The notes under the pieces are model-generated. The model saw nothing but the letters and a program-made list of their open reading frames with translations. It made no database searches and was not told where the DNA came from. Positions 42,554 to 51,644 of a stretch of 64,000 nt of DNA are shown here, one piece after another; position 1 is the stretch's first letter, and each line of letters opens with the position of its first letter. The position numbers were made by a program, and so were the translations under genes. Source of the stretch: Thermoplasmata archaeon (lineage in GTDB: Archaea > Thermoplasmatota > Thermoplasmata > RBG-16-68-12 > SOIM01); NCBI GenBank assembly GCA_023140195.1, contig JAGLME010000015.1, forward strand, positions 369,361-433,360, given 5' to 3'.

Positions 42554-43936
42554 ATGCACTCTAAGGCGAAAACTGTCGCGGAGACGGTCCGCACTTGTTC
42601 CGAAGTGAAGATTTGTTCGCACATCGATGCAGATGGAATAGCGGCGGCTGGAATCGCATCACATGCGCTTGATGGGATTGGTGTAGATTATTCAGTCGTT
42701 TTCGTCAAGAACCTGGATGAGAAGGTCGTTGAGGACCTGAAGGATGAGAACAAGGAGCTCGTGTGGTTCACCGATCTGGGCAGCGGCAGTCTTGAGATGC
42801 TGTCCGGGATGGACGCCGTCATCACAGACCATCATGTACCTTCATTCGTCAACCAGGACAGGATTCCCGAGGTCAACCCGCATCGTGTTGGACGGGACGG
42901 CTCCCTCGACATCTCTGGAGCTGGAGCAGCTTACCTGGTTGCCGTGGCACTTGAGAAAGCGAACAAGGACCTCGCTGCGCTGGCGATACTTGGAGCTGTC
43001 GGGGACATGCAGGACCAGGCCAATCTGAGGCTGGTGGGTACGAACAGGACGATCATGGAAGATGGTCTGAGGGCCGGAGTGCTGGATTGGAGAACTGACG
43101 CAAGGTTCTTCGGTCGGGAGACAAGACCTCTCGTCAAGTTGCTGCAATATGCCAATGACCCGCTTATCTCTGGGCTCTCAGGTGATTGGAATGCCTGCAA
43201 GGAATTCCTCTTCAGCCTGGGGCTTCAGTTAAGAAAGGACAAGGGCTTCCGCAGTTGGGTCGATCTCAACCCATGGGAAAAGGACAGGATTCTGTCGGAA
43301 CTGAGAAAGATAGTCCTTGCATCAGGTCAGGGCCCCGACGCCGCAGACAGGTTGATGGGCGAGGTCTACCTCTTTCCAAAGGAAGAACAGGGAACCGAGC
43401 TTCATGAGGCAAAGGAGTTCGCGACACTGCTCAATTCTTGCGGAAGATATGAGAAGGCGGAAGTGGGATTTGCCCTTTGCAGGGGCGATAGAGAAGAGGC
43501 TCTTGACTCCGCCATGATGCTCCTGAAAGGACACAGAGGGGCCCTGGTGAGCTCCCTGAGGGTCGCCAACGAGGTGGGAATCGAGAGGTTAGAACACATA
43601 CAATACTTCCATGGAGGGAGCAGGATCCTGGACAGCGTCATCGGAATAACAGCCGGGATGCTTCTCGGGTCGGGTGACCTGGACAACAGCGTTCCACTCT
43701 TCGCTTTTGCCAACTCAGACGAGGGTGTGAAAGTCTCGGCTAGAGGGACCAGAGAGCTCGTGGCCAAGGGCCTGGATCTATCATCTGTAATGAAGACAGC
43801 ATGCGAGAGGTTCGAAGGCGTTGGAGGCGGTCACAACATCGCTGCCGGAGCGACCATACCCAACGGTTCCGAGGAGGAGTTTCTGGAACTTGCCAACGAG
43901 ATCGTGGGTAACCAGATGGAAAAGGCTCCCATTTGA
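42554..43936 (+). CDS. GAN/RecJ-like DHH-family single-strand exonuclease
   Basis: 460 aa. The DHH phosphoesterase motifs are ICSHIDADGIAAAGI, WFTDLGSG and AVITDHH, and the C-terminal DHHA1 domain ends in GVGGGHNIAAGATIP, which binds the nucleic acid. Length and layout match the archaeal GINS-associated nuclease, a relative of bacterial RecJ and eukaryotic Cdc45 that binds the GINS complex at the fork. A GINS subunit and DnaG are encoded in the same window, though not adjacent. The ATG at 42554 (or the GTG two codons before) fits a leaderless transcript. It is the only non-surface gene within the 34-kb surface-protein island. Confidence 0.85.
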   Translation: MHSKAKTVAETVRTCSEVKICSHIDADGIAAAGIASHALDGIGVDYSVVFVKNLDEKVVEDLKDENKELVWFTDLGSGSLEMLSGMDAVITDHHVPSFVNQDRIPEVNPHRVGRDGSLDISGAGAAYLVAVALEKANKDLAALAILGAVGDMQDQANLRLVGTNRTIMEDGLRAGVLDWRTDARFFGRETRPLVKLLQYANDPLISGLSGDWNACKEFLFSLGLQLRKDKGFRSWVDLNPWEKDRILSELRKIVLASGQGPDAADRLMGEVYLFPKEEQGTELHEAKEFATLLNSCGRYEKAEVGFALCRGDREEALDSAMMLLKGHRGALVSSLRVANEVGIERLEHIQYFHGGSRILDSVIGITAGMLLGSGDLDNSVPLFAFANSDEGVKVSARGTRELVAKGLDLSSVMKTACERFEGVGGGHNIAAGATIPNGSEEEFLELANEIVGNQMEKAPI

Positions 43937-44001
43937 GGGGTCCCTTGTTTCCACTGTGGCTGCAAACAAAAAGAGAATAGGGTGAAGCCCAGGTCAAAGA
44001 C

Positions 44002-46575
44002 CTAAGCGTTCACTGACCACATCTGTTGCGAGGATACGTGTATCCAGTAGCCCTGTCCAGCCGTCATCCAATCGTTGCCGGTCAGTTCCCTCAGGTGGTA
44101 CGGCCCGGTCGGATCGAAACCTTCTATCCTGTCGTATGTGATTGTAGACAGAGCGTCTGTGACGGTCCTGTCCGTCATCGATGGATATCCCACCAGGTTC
44201 CACCCGATCTCAAGCTGTATGTCCACCGTGACACCCGGGATCGTTCCGGTGAAATCGATGTACCCGCCTGATGGGTTGGTCGCCCACATCCCCATCTTGT
44301 GGTCTACCGTAGAAAGGCTGTTGGCAGGCTTAGTTGGATCGTATCCTAGCCAGGTGCCTGAAACTGCGTCGAACGTTCTCACCTGCGAGATGGTCGACTG
44401 AACTGGTGCGACAATGTTTCCGATGCTTGAATCGGTTAGCAGTAGCGGGGAAGAGATGAGAGTTGCAGCCGGTGTAAGAGTGCTCCTCCACTTTGTCGGG
44501 TCAATGTCGAAGGTGACTGTCATCAGATCATTGGACGGGTTCTGATCGCCTCCAAGCGGGGTCCAGACATACAGCTTGTGTGCGCCCCCAGTGATTATCT
44601 TGCGGTTCCAGATGAGGGAATCAACGCCACCTGATGCCAGAATGGTCGACATCCTGGTTGTGGTGTTCCAGATCAGCGTCTCTGTTGGGACCATCGAGGT
44701 GATCTCGAAGTCATCTATGTACCAACCAAGTTGTCTCACGTCTCGATCCGAGGCGAGCTCAAAGGCGAACCTCACAGATTGTCCTACATATGATGTCAGG
44801 TCATAGGTCTCTTGATTCCAGGCTCCGTTGTTGGCCCTGAAATGCTCCACCAAAGTCCATGTGACTCCCATGTCCGTGGATATCCACATGTTTCCGCAGT
44901 CTAGGTGGATATCATACGGTGGTGAAGGATTCGAATAGTACTCGAATGAGTAGAAGTGCCAGAAGCTGAGGCTCGCGGAACTGGCGCTCGATGGTATTGC
45001 GACTATCGGGGAATACAGCCAATCGACCGTATTTAGTGGATAGTTGCCAGTGAGGGTCGTCGCCCAGATATTGGTACCCGAGTGGGCTCCAGGCGTCGGG
45101 GATGGAGCACCGTACTCCCAACTGCCCCCGCTCTCGGTCCAACCTCCTGGACCGCCTTCCATATCATCCATGAATGTCGAGTCAGGAACATCCGGCGTGC
45201 CTAGTTCGTATAGCTGGATATCGACATCGAAATCTCCCATGGCGTTCTGCCCGAAGTTCTTGATGGTCCCGTCTAGAGAGTAGTTGCTCATGGGATACAT
45301 CATCCCTTCGGTGAATGGGTCGATCTGGGAAATGCCGACGTCAAACTGTGCGGCGACGGTCACCTCTTTGGAAACAATGTTGTTCAACTCATCGGACTCG
45401 TAGAAGTTCCCGTCGATGTCCACCCCAACGAATACCTTCCTAAGTCCTGGCTGCCCGGTCGTGTCCCAAGTACCAATTCCGACGACCTTCATCTGACCTT
45501 TGAGCAAAGGGCCGGTTGATATCGCAGGGCCAATCCGATCTCCTCCAATCTGATCGATGTATGCTGTGATATAGGCGTTGTCGATGTCCTCTCCGTTGTT
45601 GATGATCCTGGCCGAAATGCCCACTGTGTCACCCAAGTTCGGGTTCATCGGTGTGGTCAGTATGCCAACGGGGTCGATTGACAGGTCAGTGAACGACAGT
45701 ACACCTGCCTGATGTACCTCTCTTGTTGCATTGTCCTGAACCATGGAAACGATTCCAAGTTGGGATCGCTGAACAGGAATTGGTGGACTTCCCCCAGCTG
45801 CAGGTATCACGGTCGGGATGGTGAATGTCTTGATGAAATTCACGGTCTGTCCCAGCGAGATCGTCAGATCCATTCCGTTGATGTCCGGAATGAAGTCCAT
45901 GAAGACGAAGTCGAATTCCGACTCACCGTTGCTGCCCGGTGGGGAGGGATATCCAACATTGTTGAAATAAAGAACCAATCTCACCTTCAGGTTGCCTCCT
46001 GGCACGGTGTCAACGGCAGTTATGTTGACCGAGACAGTACCCGTCGTAGCGCCAAGAACACCATCCACATCCACGGTGAATGGGCTCAGGACGGCCCTTC
46101 TCTGGTCGTAGAACCTCTGGTAGACGCTGTAGGTGATTGGATAGTTCCCGTTCTGCTGGACGTTGTCTGTAATTAGCACTCCGTCCATGAGAGAGAATGG
46201 CACATACGGGACAGAATAGAAGAATAACCTGTCAAGTTGGGGAACACCATTCATGAGGTACATCGCGTCGGTCCCAGGACCTGGCGTGTGATACTTGATC
46301 ACTGCAAGATCTTCAACTCCATGGTCAGCAATGAACTGATCCTCTCTGATGCTCGCCGGTGCGCAAGGACCGCATCCAACATTGGTGAAGCGTTCCATCA
46401 GCACGACCCTCGGAGCACCCGGTCCTCTGGTCCCTTCGTTCGAAAACGTAGTGGTAACAGAGTCGTTCAAAGAAACAGCGTTGTTCTGGTTCTCGGTTGC
46501 CACGCCCACAAATGCAATGCTGAACATTGCAAAGACCATTATGATAGCCCACATCCTTTTGAAACTCCATCTCAT
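44002..46575 (-). CDS. Secreted thioredoxin-fold (CGPC) multidomain protein with GWNLVG module
   Basis: 857 aa from the ATG at 46575, which has AAGGAGGT six bases upstream. Signal helix (about 8-25); a thioredoxin/Omp28-like domain with C68-GP-C71 in LMERFTNVGCGPC (about 55-230); CARDB-like beta domains with DIDGNFYESDELNN (about 330-430); a MAM-like or immune-inhibitor-A-type jelly roll (DDMEGGPGGWTESGGSWEYG, about 500-660); and the C-terminal module (LISSPL, then GWNLVGYPS, GQGYWI, ending WSVNA). A CGPC site on the outside of the cell suggests disulfide exchange on surface proteins, but many Omp28-like proteins have unknown roles. No C-terminal anchor. Confidence 0.82.
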   Translation of the reverse strand: MRWSFKRMWAIIMVFAMFSIAFVGVATENQNNAVSLNDSVTTTFSNEGTRGPGAPRVVLMERFTNVGCGPCAPASIREDQFIADHGVEDLAVIKYHTPGPGTDAMYLMNGVPQLDRLFFYSVPYVPFSLMDGVLITDNVQQNGNYPITYSVYQRFYDQRRAVLSPFTVDVDGVLGATTGTVSVNITAVDTVPGGNLKVRLVLYFNNVGYPSPPGSNGESEFDFVFMDFIPDINGMDLTISLGQTVNFIKTFTIPTVIPAAGGSPPIPVQRSQLGIVSMVQDNATREVHQAGVLSFTDLSIDPVGILTTPMNPNLGDTVGISARIINNGEDIDNAYITAYIDQIGGDRIGPAISTGPLLKGQMKVVGIGTWDTTGQPGLRKVFVGVDIDGNFYESDELNNIVSKEVTVAAQFDVGISQIDPFTEGMMYPMSNYSLDGTIKNFGQNAMGDFDVDIQLYELGTPDVPDSTFMDDMEGGPGGWTESGGSWEYGAPSPTPGAHSGTNIWATTLTGNYPLNTVDWLYSPIVAIPSSASSASLSFWHFYSFEYYSNPSPPYDIHLDCGNMWISTDMGVTWTLVEHFRANNGAWNQETYDLTSYVGQSVRFAFELASDRDVRQLGWYIDDFEITSMVPTETLIWNTTTRMSTILASGGVDSLIWNRKIITGGAHKLYVWTPLGGDQNPSNDLMTVTFDIDPTKWRSTLTPAATLISSPLLLTDSSIGNIVAPVQSTISQVRTFDAVSGTWLGYDPTKPANSLSTVDHKMGMWATNPSGGYIDFTGTIPGVTVDIQLEIGWNLVGYPSMTDRTVTDALSTITYDRIEGFDPTGPYHLRELTGNDWMTAGQGYWIHVSSQQMWSVNA

Positions 46576-46689
46576 TGATGGACCTCCTTGCCTCCAGATA
46601 GGGAGAACATAGTTCATAACGTATATAGTATTTTGTGGGTAGTTCTCTCTAGTTATCAACATTCTGGTATCAGAAAAGAATCAGGAGGA

Positions 46690-47820
46690 CTATGTCGTAT
46701 CTTCTTCCTCGAGTTCCATCTTTTCTGCGCTGGACCTTCTCCGCATCAGCAAGACAGCCAACACGATCACAACGACCACGATTACTACTATCAGCAAATA
46801 CATCCAGGTCAGATCCTCTTCCTTCGGTTCCTCCTGGACGTTCGGGTCGATGGGGTCCCAGTCCTCAGAGTCGATGGCACCGTCCCCGTCCGTGTCCTCG
46901 TTCGTCGGATCTGTGAGGAAAGTGTCCTCTCCTTCCTTGACCTCTTCCAAATCACTCAGGCCGTCGCCGTCCGTGTCGCTCTTGGTCGCATTGGTTATGT
47001 AGCCATCGTCGCCCGCGTTGACTTCCTCATAGTCGTTCAGTCCATCGTCGTCTGTGTCGGGATCCTGAGGGTCTGTACCAAGTATAGCCTCTTCGTCGTC
47101 AGTGAGACCGTCCCCGTCCGCATCTCCTGGCAGCGTGGTGTTGAGAGGAGCCAGACTGTAATTGGACAAGGATCGGTTGGTTACAGAGACATTCACCTCG
47201 AAGTCGCCTGCACTGTCCGGTGCCACAAATGAGATATTGAATCTCCCTTGGGAGTCTGTGGTGTTGGATACGTCGACTGAGGTCCCTTCTATTGTCAGGC
47301 GGACGTCCGAGGTCTCGACCGGCGTGGTTTCGTTGTCATCGTACAACGCGGTACCGTTCGCCCAGACGCTCTTGCCCTGTACTATCGTGCTGGTACTGAG
47401 CGCAAAATCGAATGTTATGTCCGCGGCCACCTTGACCCAGGTCCAGTCCGTCTGGTTATTGTTGTTCTCGATGTCCATGGTCGAGATGGAGTAGTCATAA
47501 ACGGCGCCGGTCATGAACGGACCGATCGTGGCTTCGTAGACACCATCCATATCAGGATCGAACATCTCAGGGAACTTGCATACGTCGCCCAGAGGGCAAT
47601 AGTACAACTCCACGATCTGTATGAGGCTCTCGGTGTCAATGATCCGTGCGGTAAACACGTGTGAATCTGCTTCCTGGGGGTACTTCGGGGTCAGCGTAAT
47701 ATCATGAATCTCTGGTGGCGTCTCGTCCACTGCAAGGACGATCATTGCAGTCATTGGTACAAAGGCGGTTGTGATTAGAATGCAGATCGCGATCGACTTG
47801 AGTTGCTTGGACATCCTCAT
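46690..47820 (-). CDS. Membrane-anchored surface protein with type-3 thrombospondin calcium repeats
   Basis: 376 aa. Signal helix (about 8-30); a beta-sandwich region beginning [16 protein letters not shown]; a second Ig-like region (about 145-230); then an aspartate-rich stretch of thrombospondin type 3 repeats ([50 protein letters not shown]; about 232-330), each a calcium-binding loop; then an acidic linker, a TM helix (about 338-360) and a basic-then-acidic cytoplasmic tail. The two cysteines in YYCPLGDVC are close enough to form a disulfide. A TATA-like box near 47847 predicts a leaderless mRNA. Stalk-like surface protein; ligand unknown. Confidence 0.82.
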   Translation of the reverse strand: MRMSKQLKSIAICILITTAFVPMTAMIVLAVDETPPEIHDITLTPKYPQEADSHVFTARIIDTESLIQIVELYYCPLGDVCKFPEMFDPDMDGVYEATIGPFMTGAVYDYSISTMDIENNNNQTDWTWVKVAADITFDFALSTSTIVQGKSVWANGTALYDDNETTPVETSDVRLTIEGTSVDVSNTTDSQGRFNISFVAPDSAGDFEVNVSVTNRSLSNYSLAPLNTTLPGDADGDGLTDDEEAILGTDPQDPDTDDDGLNDYEEVNAGDDGYITNATKSDTDGDGLSDLEEVKEGEDTFLTDPTNEDTDGDGAIDSEDWDPIDPNVQEEPKEEDLTWMYLLIVVIVVVVIVLAVLLMRRRSSAEKMELEEEDTT

Positions 47821-47886
47821 AGTAGGGTGATAAGATTGACTTCGAATAAATATGTTTGGCAGTTGAACCCAAAAACATGACCAGAC

Positions 47887-49020
47887 CTAGACGTCTGATA
47901 CTTTCTTTCCTCTCTTCCGGACGACGAGTGCGGCAACCACCAGGACGACTGCGATGATCACGACGACCAGTATGTACAGTAGGAGGTCGCCAGTGGTCTC
48001 AAACTCCGCTTCCGCAATATCAGAATAGATCAATGAATTGGAGTACGCTCTGACCTTCAATGTGTGCGTTCCAGCCGAGAGTTGACTGGGATCCAGATCG
48101 AAGCTCCAGGAGGTCGTTCCATCGGCAATCTCGTATTGCTGATCATCAATCCTGACCTCGACCCAGGTGACGTCACCGGAGGCGGTTCCCTCGATCGTTA
48201 TCGGCCCGGAGATCTCCTTGCCGTCTATGTCGGTCGTGATCGTGACCGAAGGCTCTGGTCCAAGCACTCCGCTCGCAGACTGGAGAACCTCACCGATCGT
48301 CTCCGCTTGGACGTACACGGCGACCCCCATGTTTGAGGGATCCCATCCCGTCTCGATGCCGAACGTGACCGGTTCGGTGTACGGTAGTGCATCATAATGG
48401 AAGTCCTTCAGCTCGACGCCCCTGACCACGTAGTTGTAGAGTAATGCGTCGTGCTGAACTGAATTCTCGAACAGGACGTATCTCGCATAGATGGTGTCCG
48501 GCACCAGTATGGTCCTCAACTTCGCGAACGAAGCCGAGGCCGTTATCTCTCCCGATGATTCAGACAGCGTCAGGGATATGGAGATGGGGCTGGGACTGTT
48601 CAACCTCTCATCGATCTTCTCCTTGTACAGGTCGTAGAAGAACTTGACCTCCTGACTTCCCACCGAATGAACGCCTTCCGTCCCGTCGAACCATGCGGCC
48701 GGGATCCCAGTCTGACCTGCATTGTAGTCGTCCCGTCTCTCGTTGGTCTTCTGGTTGTCCAGACCGTCAGAAATATGATACTGAAGCACGGTGAACCTCT
48801 CCGGTCCATAGTCCTTTGATAGATCGTCCGCTGCTTCGTCAGCATACGGGCATGATGCGCACCAGGTGGCGGTTATTAGCTCCAGCATCACCTTCCTGGG
48901 TCCACCCTCTGCGGCGGTCACTCCGACAGGAAGGAATGCACTGAAGGCGACACCTACAAGAAGCGACGCAAGAAGAACGGCTGACAGTCTTGCCCACATG
49001 ACGTGGCCTTTGAATCTCAT
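47887..49020 (-). CDS. Membrane-anchored extracellular thioredoxin-fold protein (CASC)
   Basis: 377 aa. Signal helix (about 12-35); a thioredoxin/Omp28-like domain with C54-AS-C57 in ITATWCASCPYADEA, continuing through GIPAAWFDG with the cis-proline position (about 42-245); an Ig-like beta domain (ISGPITIEGTASGDVTWVEVRIDD, about 255-340); and a C-terminal TM helix (LLLYILVVVIIAVVLVVAALVV) with the basic tail RKRGKK. The active site therefore faces outward on a tether. Together with the CGPC protein two genes away it suggests disulfide chemistry on the cell surface. Leaderless promoter likely (gaatatatc near 49052). Confidence 0.83.
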   Translation of the reverse strand: MRFKGHVMWARLSAVLLASLLVGVAFSAFLPVGVTAAEGGPRKVMLELITATWCASCPYADEAADDLSKDYGPERFTVLQYHISDGLDNQKTNERRDDYNAGQTGIPAAWFDGTEGVHSVGSQEVKFFYDLYKEKIDERLNSPSPISISLTLSESSGEITASASFAKLRTILVPDTIYARYVLFENSVQHDALLYNYVVRGVELKDFHYDALPYTEPVTFGIETGWDPSNMGVAVYVQAETIGEVLQSASGVLGPEPSVTITTDIDGKEISGPITIEGTASGDVTWVEVRIDDQQYEIADGTTSWSFDLDPSQLSAGTHTLKVRAYSNSLIYSDIAEAEFETTGDLLLYILVVVIIAVVLVVAALVVRKRGKKVSDV

Positions 49021-49078
49021 GTAACATCACCATAAGGTCATTTCAATGATATATTCATTTTGGGTTCTGTGCTTGATC

Positions 49079-51544
49079 TCAATTCTCCACCTTCAAAGTG
49101 GCGGCTGATGGGACATTGATCCAGTATGCCTGGCCGGCCAGAAGGATGTCTGAACCGTTCAGCGCCTTGAGATGGTAGGGCGAACTCGTTTGGTCAAAGC
49201 TCTCCACTCTTTCGGTTCCAGTGTCTGCCACCAGGTCATTGACCGAATAGATGCCAGTGAATCCCGGGAATCCAATCAGGTTCCAACCCGCGGAGAGAGC
49301 GATGTCCGTTCTGGTTGGCACCGCTCCGGCGATTGTGAAGTAGTCTGGTGCAATGGTGTTCACCCACAGACCCTGAGTGGGGCTGGTCGACAGAAGGTCG
49401 TTGAACGGCTTTGCAGCATCGAACGCCTTCCAGTGGTCAGCCATATCAGAAGCGTCGTACGTCCATGCCTTGTCCCACGTCAGCGTCCTGAGAACTGAGC
49501 TCAATGATGAATCCGAAGGAAGAACAGGCATCGAGACCAGATTGGCTCCCGTTTCGAGATATCTAGTGTACTTGGCTGCCTGCGTTGTGCTCATGGCGCC
49601 GAAGCCAGTTGTGCTGTTGGCCTGAACATAATAGAAGTATGTGGTGGGATCTCCATGTCCGACCCCCGCGTCAATGAAGTCGGTTGTCCCGGCTGGAGCC
49701 GTACCGACGAACTGGTATCCCAGCCCTCTCTTGTCGTATGAGGTACCTCTGTAGATGGCATATGCATCGAAGAATGGCGACCCCTCGTCGACCGATGGCG
49801 TCCAGATCACCCGGACATCTTGGTCGGTGGTCCCCGATAGCCCTGCAGATGTGGCGGTCGGTGCTACAAGGCAGCTGATCTCGGTCACATCCAATGTCTG
49901 GTTCAACGTAACTCCGAGGATATCCTGTACAAGCCCATTGGGCCATCTTATCTGAACGTCGACCGTTCCGGAGTAATCGTCGAACCCGAACTCGATCGGC
50001 AGAGAATTCTGCGAGGAACCTGTTCCAGTGCCTCCTTCCACCTCCCTCATCTGCGTGACCGTCCCGTTGGTTACCGTGACCCTTGCACCAATACCGGCCC
50101 AATTGCTCCAGCAGCCTCTGAGATTGATCTTCAACCACTTGTTGGGCGTCCCGTCGTTCCTGTAAAGTCTGACCTCATAGAACGAGTTCGGATAGCTGGA
50201 ACCTTCCACTACGAAGTCCATATCTCCGTCGTTATCGTAATCCGCCCAGGCCGTTCCCCAAGAGTTCCACACCTTGACCCCTGCTTGGTCGGTGACGTTT
50301 GTGAATGTTGAGTTACCATTGTTCCTGAACAGATGTGAATCCCCATGGAAAAGATAGTAAACTTGGGTTACGAACAGGTCTAGGTCCCCATCGTTGTCAT
50401 AATCTGCAAATGCAGGACTTGAATACAATTCATCTCTGTAGTAGGTGCTGCCAGATGCCGGGTCGTACATTCTCTCCCCAGGCGGTATGATGGGTATCCC
50501 TGCCTGCTCCCTGATATCATAGAAGTTGTAGTTCTCTGCCGACCCGTTGTTCTGGTAGAACTTGGAGTCGTCGCAGAAGAGTCCCCTGACCCACAAGGGC
50601 CAATCGTTGTCCTTGTGCACAAGATTCGCTGTGAAAAGGTCGAGGTCGCCATCATTGTCTATGTCCCCCCAAGCGGAACCGATCGTGTGACCCCAATACC
50701 AGTTTCCACCGTACCGGGTCGCGTCCCCTTCCACACCCCGATTTGAAGCTCTATCCGTGAAGGTCCCGTCACCGTTGTTCTCCCATAGGTAGTTGGGCAC
50801 CAACCGGTAGTTCGAGATGTAGATGTCAAGGTCTCCGTCGTTATCGTAATCGCCCCATGCAACTCCTCTCCCATGACGGGGATTCGTGTAGTCATCGATC
50901 CCTGCAGCCACGGTCACGTTCTCGAACGTCCCATCCCCGTTGTTGTGCCAAAGGATGTCCATCATCCCCACATAATTCAACTCGTAATTCGCCACATAGA
51001 GGTCTACAAAGCCGTCAGCATCGTAATCTCCCCAGCCCGCAGATTCAGAGGGAAGATTGTCCAGTACGTTGCCAGCAGCATATGTCACATTCTGAAAGGT
51101 CCCGTCACCGTTGTTGTGCCACAGTATGTCCTCGTTTCCTATTCCGGCAGTCGCGTAGAAATCCAACCAACCATCGTTGTCGTAATCCGCCCACGCGCCG
51201 CTTGAGACATACCCGTAAAGCCCTGCATCGCTGGTGACATCTGTGAAATTCCAGCTTGGAGCGCCATTGTTCCTGTGAAGCTCCCTGCCGTTGATTAGAA
51301 GATCTTGATCCCCGTCGTTGTCATAATCTGCCCAAGAGAACCTGCTACCTCTCACTCCGGAGAATCCCACCTGATCGGAGACGTTGGTGAAGGTCACGGG
51401 TTCATCCGCCATAGGACCCTCCGGTGGCGTCAGATATGCAGTCGGTCCACTCCCACCATCAAAGGTCGCCGTCGAGAAAACGGAGACGAAAAAGAGTGCG
51501 GCCAAGAAGCAGGAAGCCCACTTGGAAAGCGAATTATCATCCAT
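49079..51544 (-). CDS. Secreted FG-GAP/ASPIC-domain protein with C-terminal GWNLIG module
   Basis: 821 aa from the ATG at 51544 (GTG and TTG lie two and three codons upstream). Signal helix (about 10-28); about seven FG-GAP/VCBS-type units with calcium loops such as WADYDNDGDLDL and HNNGDGTFENV (about 45-470), expected to form a beta-propeller; an ASPIC/UnbV domain (RLYRNDGTPNKWLKINLRG, about 475-570); a fibronectin-like domain (about 575-655); and the C-terminal module with ANLVSMPV and AGWNLIGFPGF halves, ending LKVEN. No C-terminal anchor. A TATA-like box near 51582 fits a short leader. Divergent from alaS. Confidence 0.84.
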   Translation of the reverse strand: MDDNSLSKWASCFLAALFFVSVFSTATFDGGSGPTAYLTPPEGPMADEPVTFTNVSDQVGFSGVRGSRFSWADYDNDGDQDLLINGRELHRNNGAPSWNFTDVTSDAGLYGYVSSGAWADYDNDGWLDFYATAGIGNEDILWHNNGDGTFQNVTYAAGNVLDNLPSESAGWGDYDADGFVDLYVANYELNYVGMMDILWHNNGDGTFENVTVAAGIDDYTNPRHGRGVAWGDYDNDGDLDIYISNYRLVPNYLWENNGDGTFTDRASNRGVEGDATRYGGNWYWGHTIGSAWGDIDNDGDLDLFTANLVHKDNDWPLWVRGLFCDDSKFYQNNGSAENYNFYDIREQAGIPIIPPGERMYDPASGSTYYRDELYSSPAFADYDNDGDLDLFVTQVYYLFHGDSHLFRNNGNSTFTNVTDQAGVKVWNSWGTAWADYDNDGDMDFVVEGSSYPNSFYEVRLYRNDGTPNKWLKINLRGCWSNWAGIGARVTVTNGTVTQMREVEGGTGTGSSQNSLPIEFGFDDYSGTVDVQIRWPNGLVQDILGVTLNQTLDVTEISCLVAPTATSAGLSGTTDQDVRVIWTPSVDEGSPFFDAYAIYRGTSYDKRGLGYQFVGTAPAGTTDFIDAGVGHGDPTTYFYYVQANSTTGFGAMSTTQAAKYTRYLETGANLVSMPVLPSDSSLSSVLRTLTWDKAWTYDASDMADHWKAFDAAKPFNDLLSTSPTQGLWVNTIAPDYFTIAGAVPTRTDIALSAGWNLIGFPGFTGIYSVNDLVADTGTERVESFDQTSSPYHLKALNGSDILLAGQAYWINVPSAATLKVEN

Positions 51545-51614
51545 ATCCACCAATCCTCAGAAAAGAACCAGGGCGTCCATATTTAAACCTATGGCAGTGG
51601 CCAAATCGGATAGA

Positions 51615-51621
51615 TTTATAT
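51615..51621 (+). promoter_or_regulatory. TATA box of alaS
   Basis: tttatat centred at about 51618; 26 bp further is 51644-51645, exactly the GTG chosen as the alaS start. This supports a leaderless GTG start and argues against any longer N-terminus. Confidence 0.6.
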
Positions 51622-51644
51622 GCATTTGTCTTAATGATGAACGT

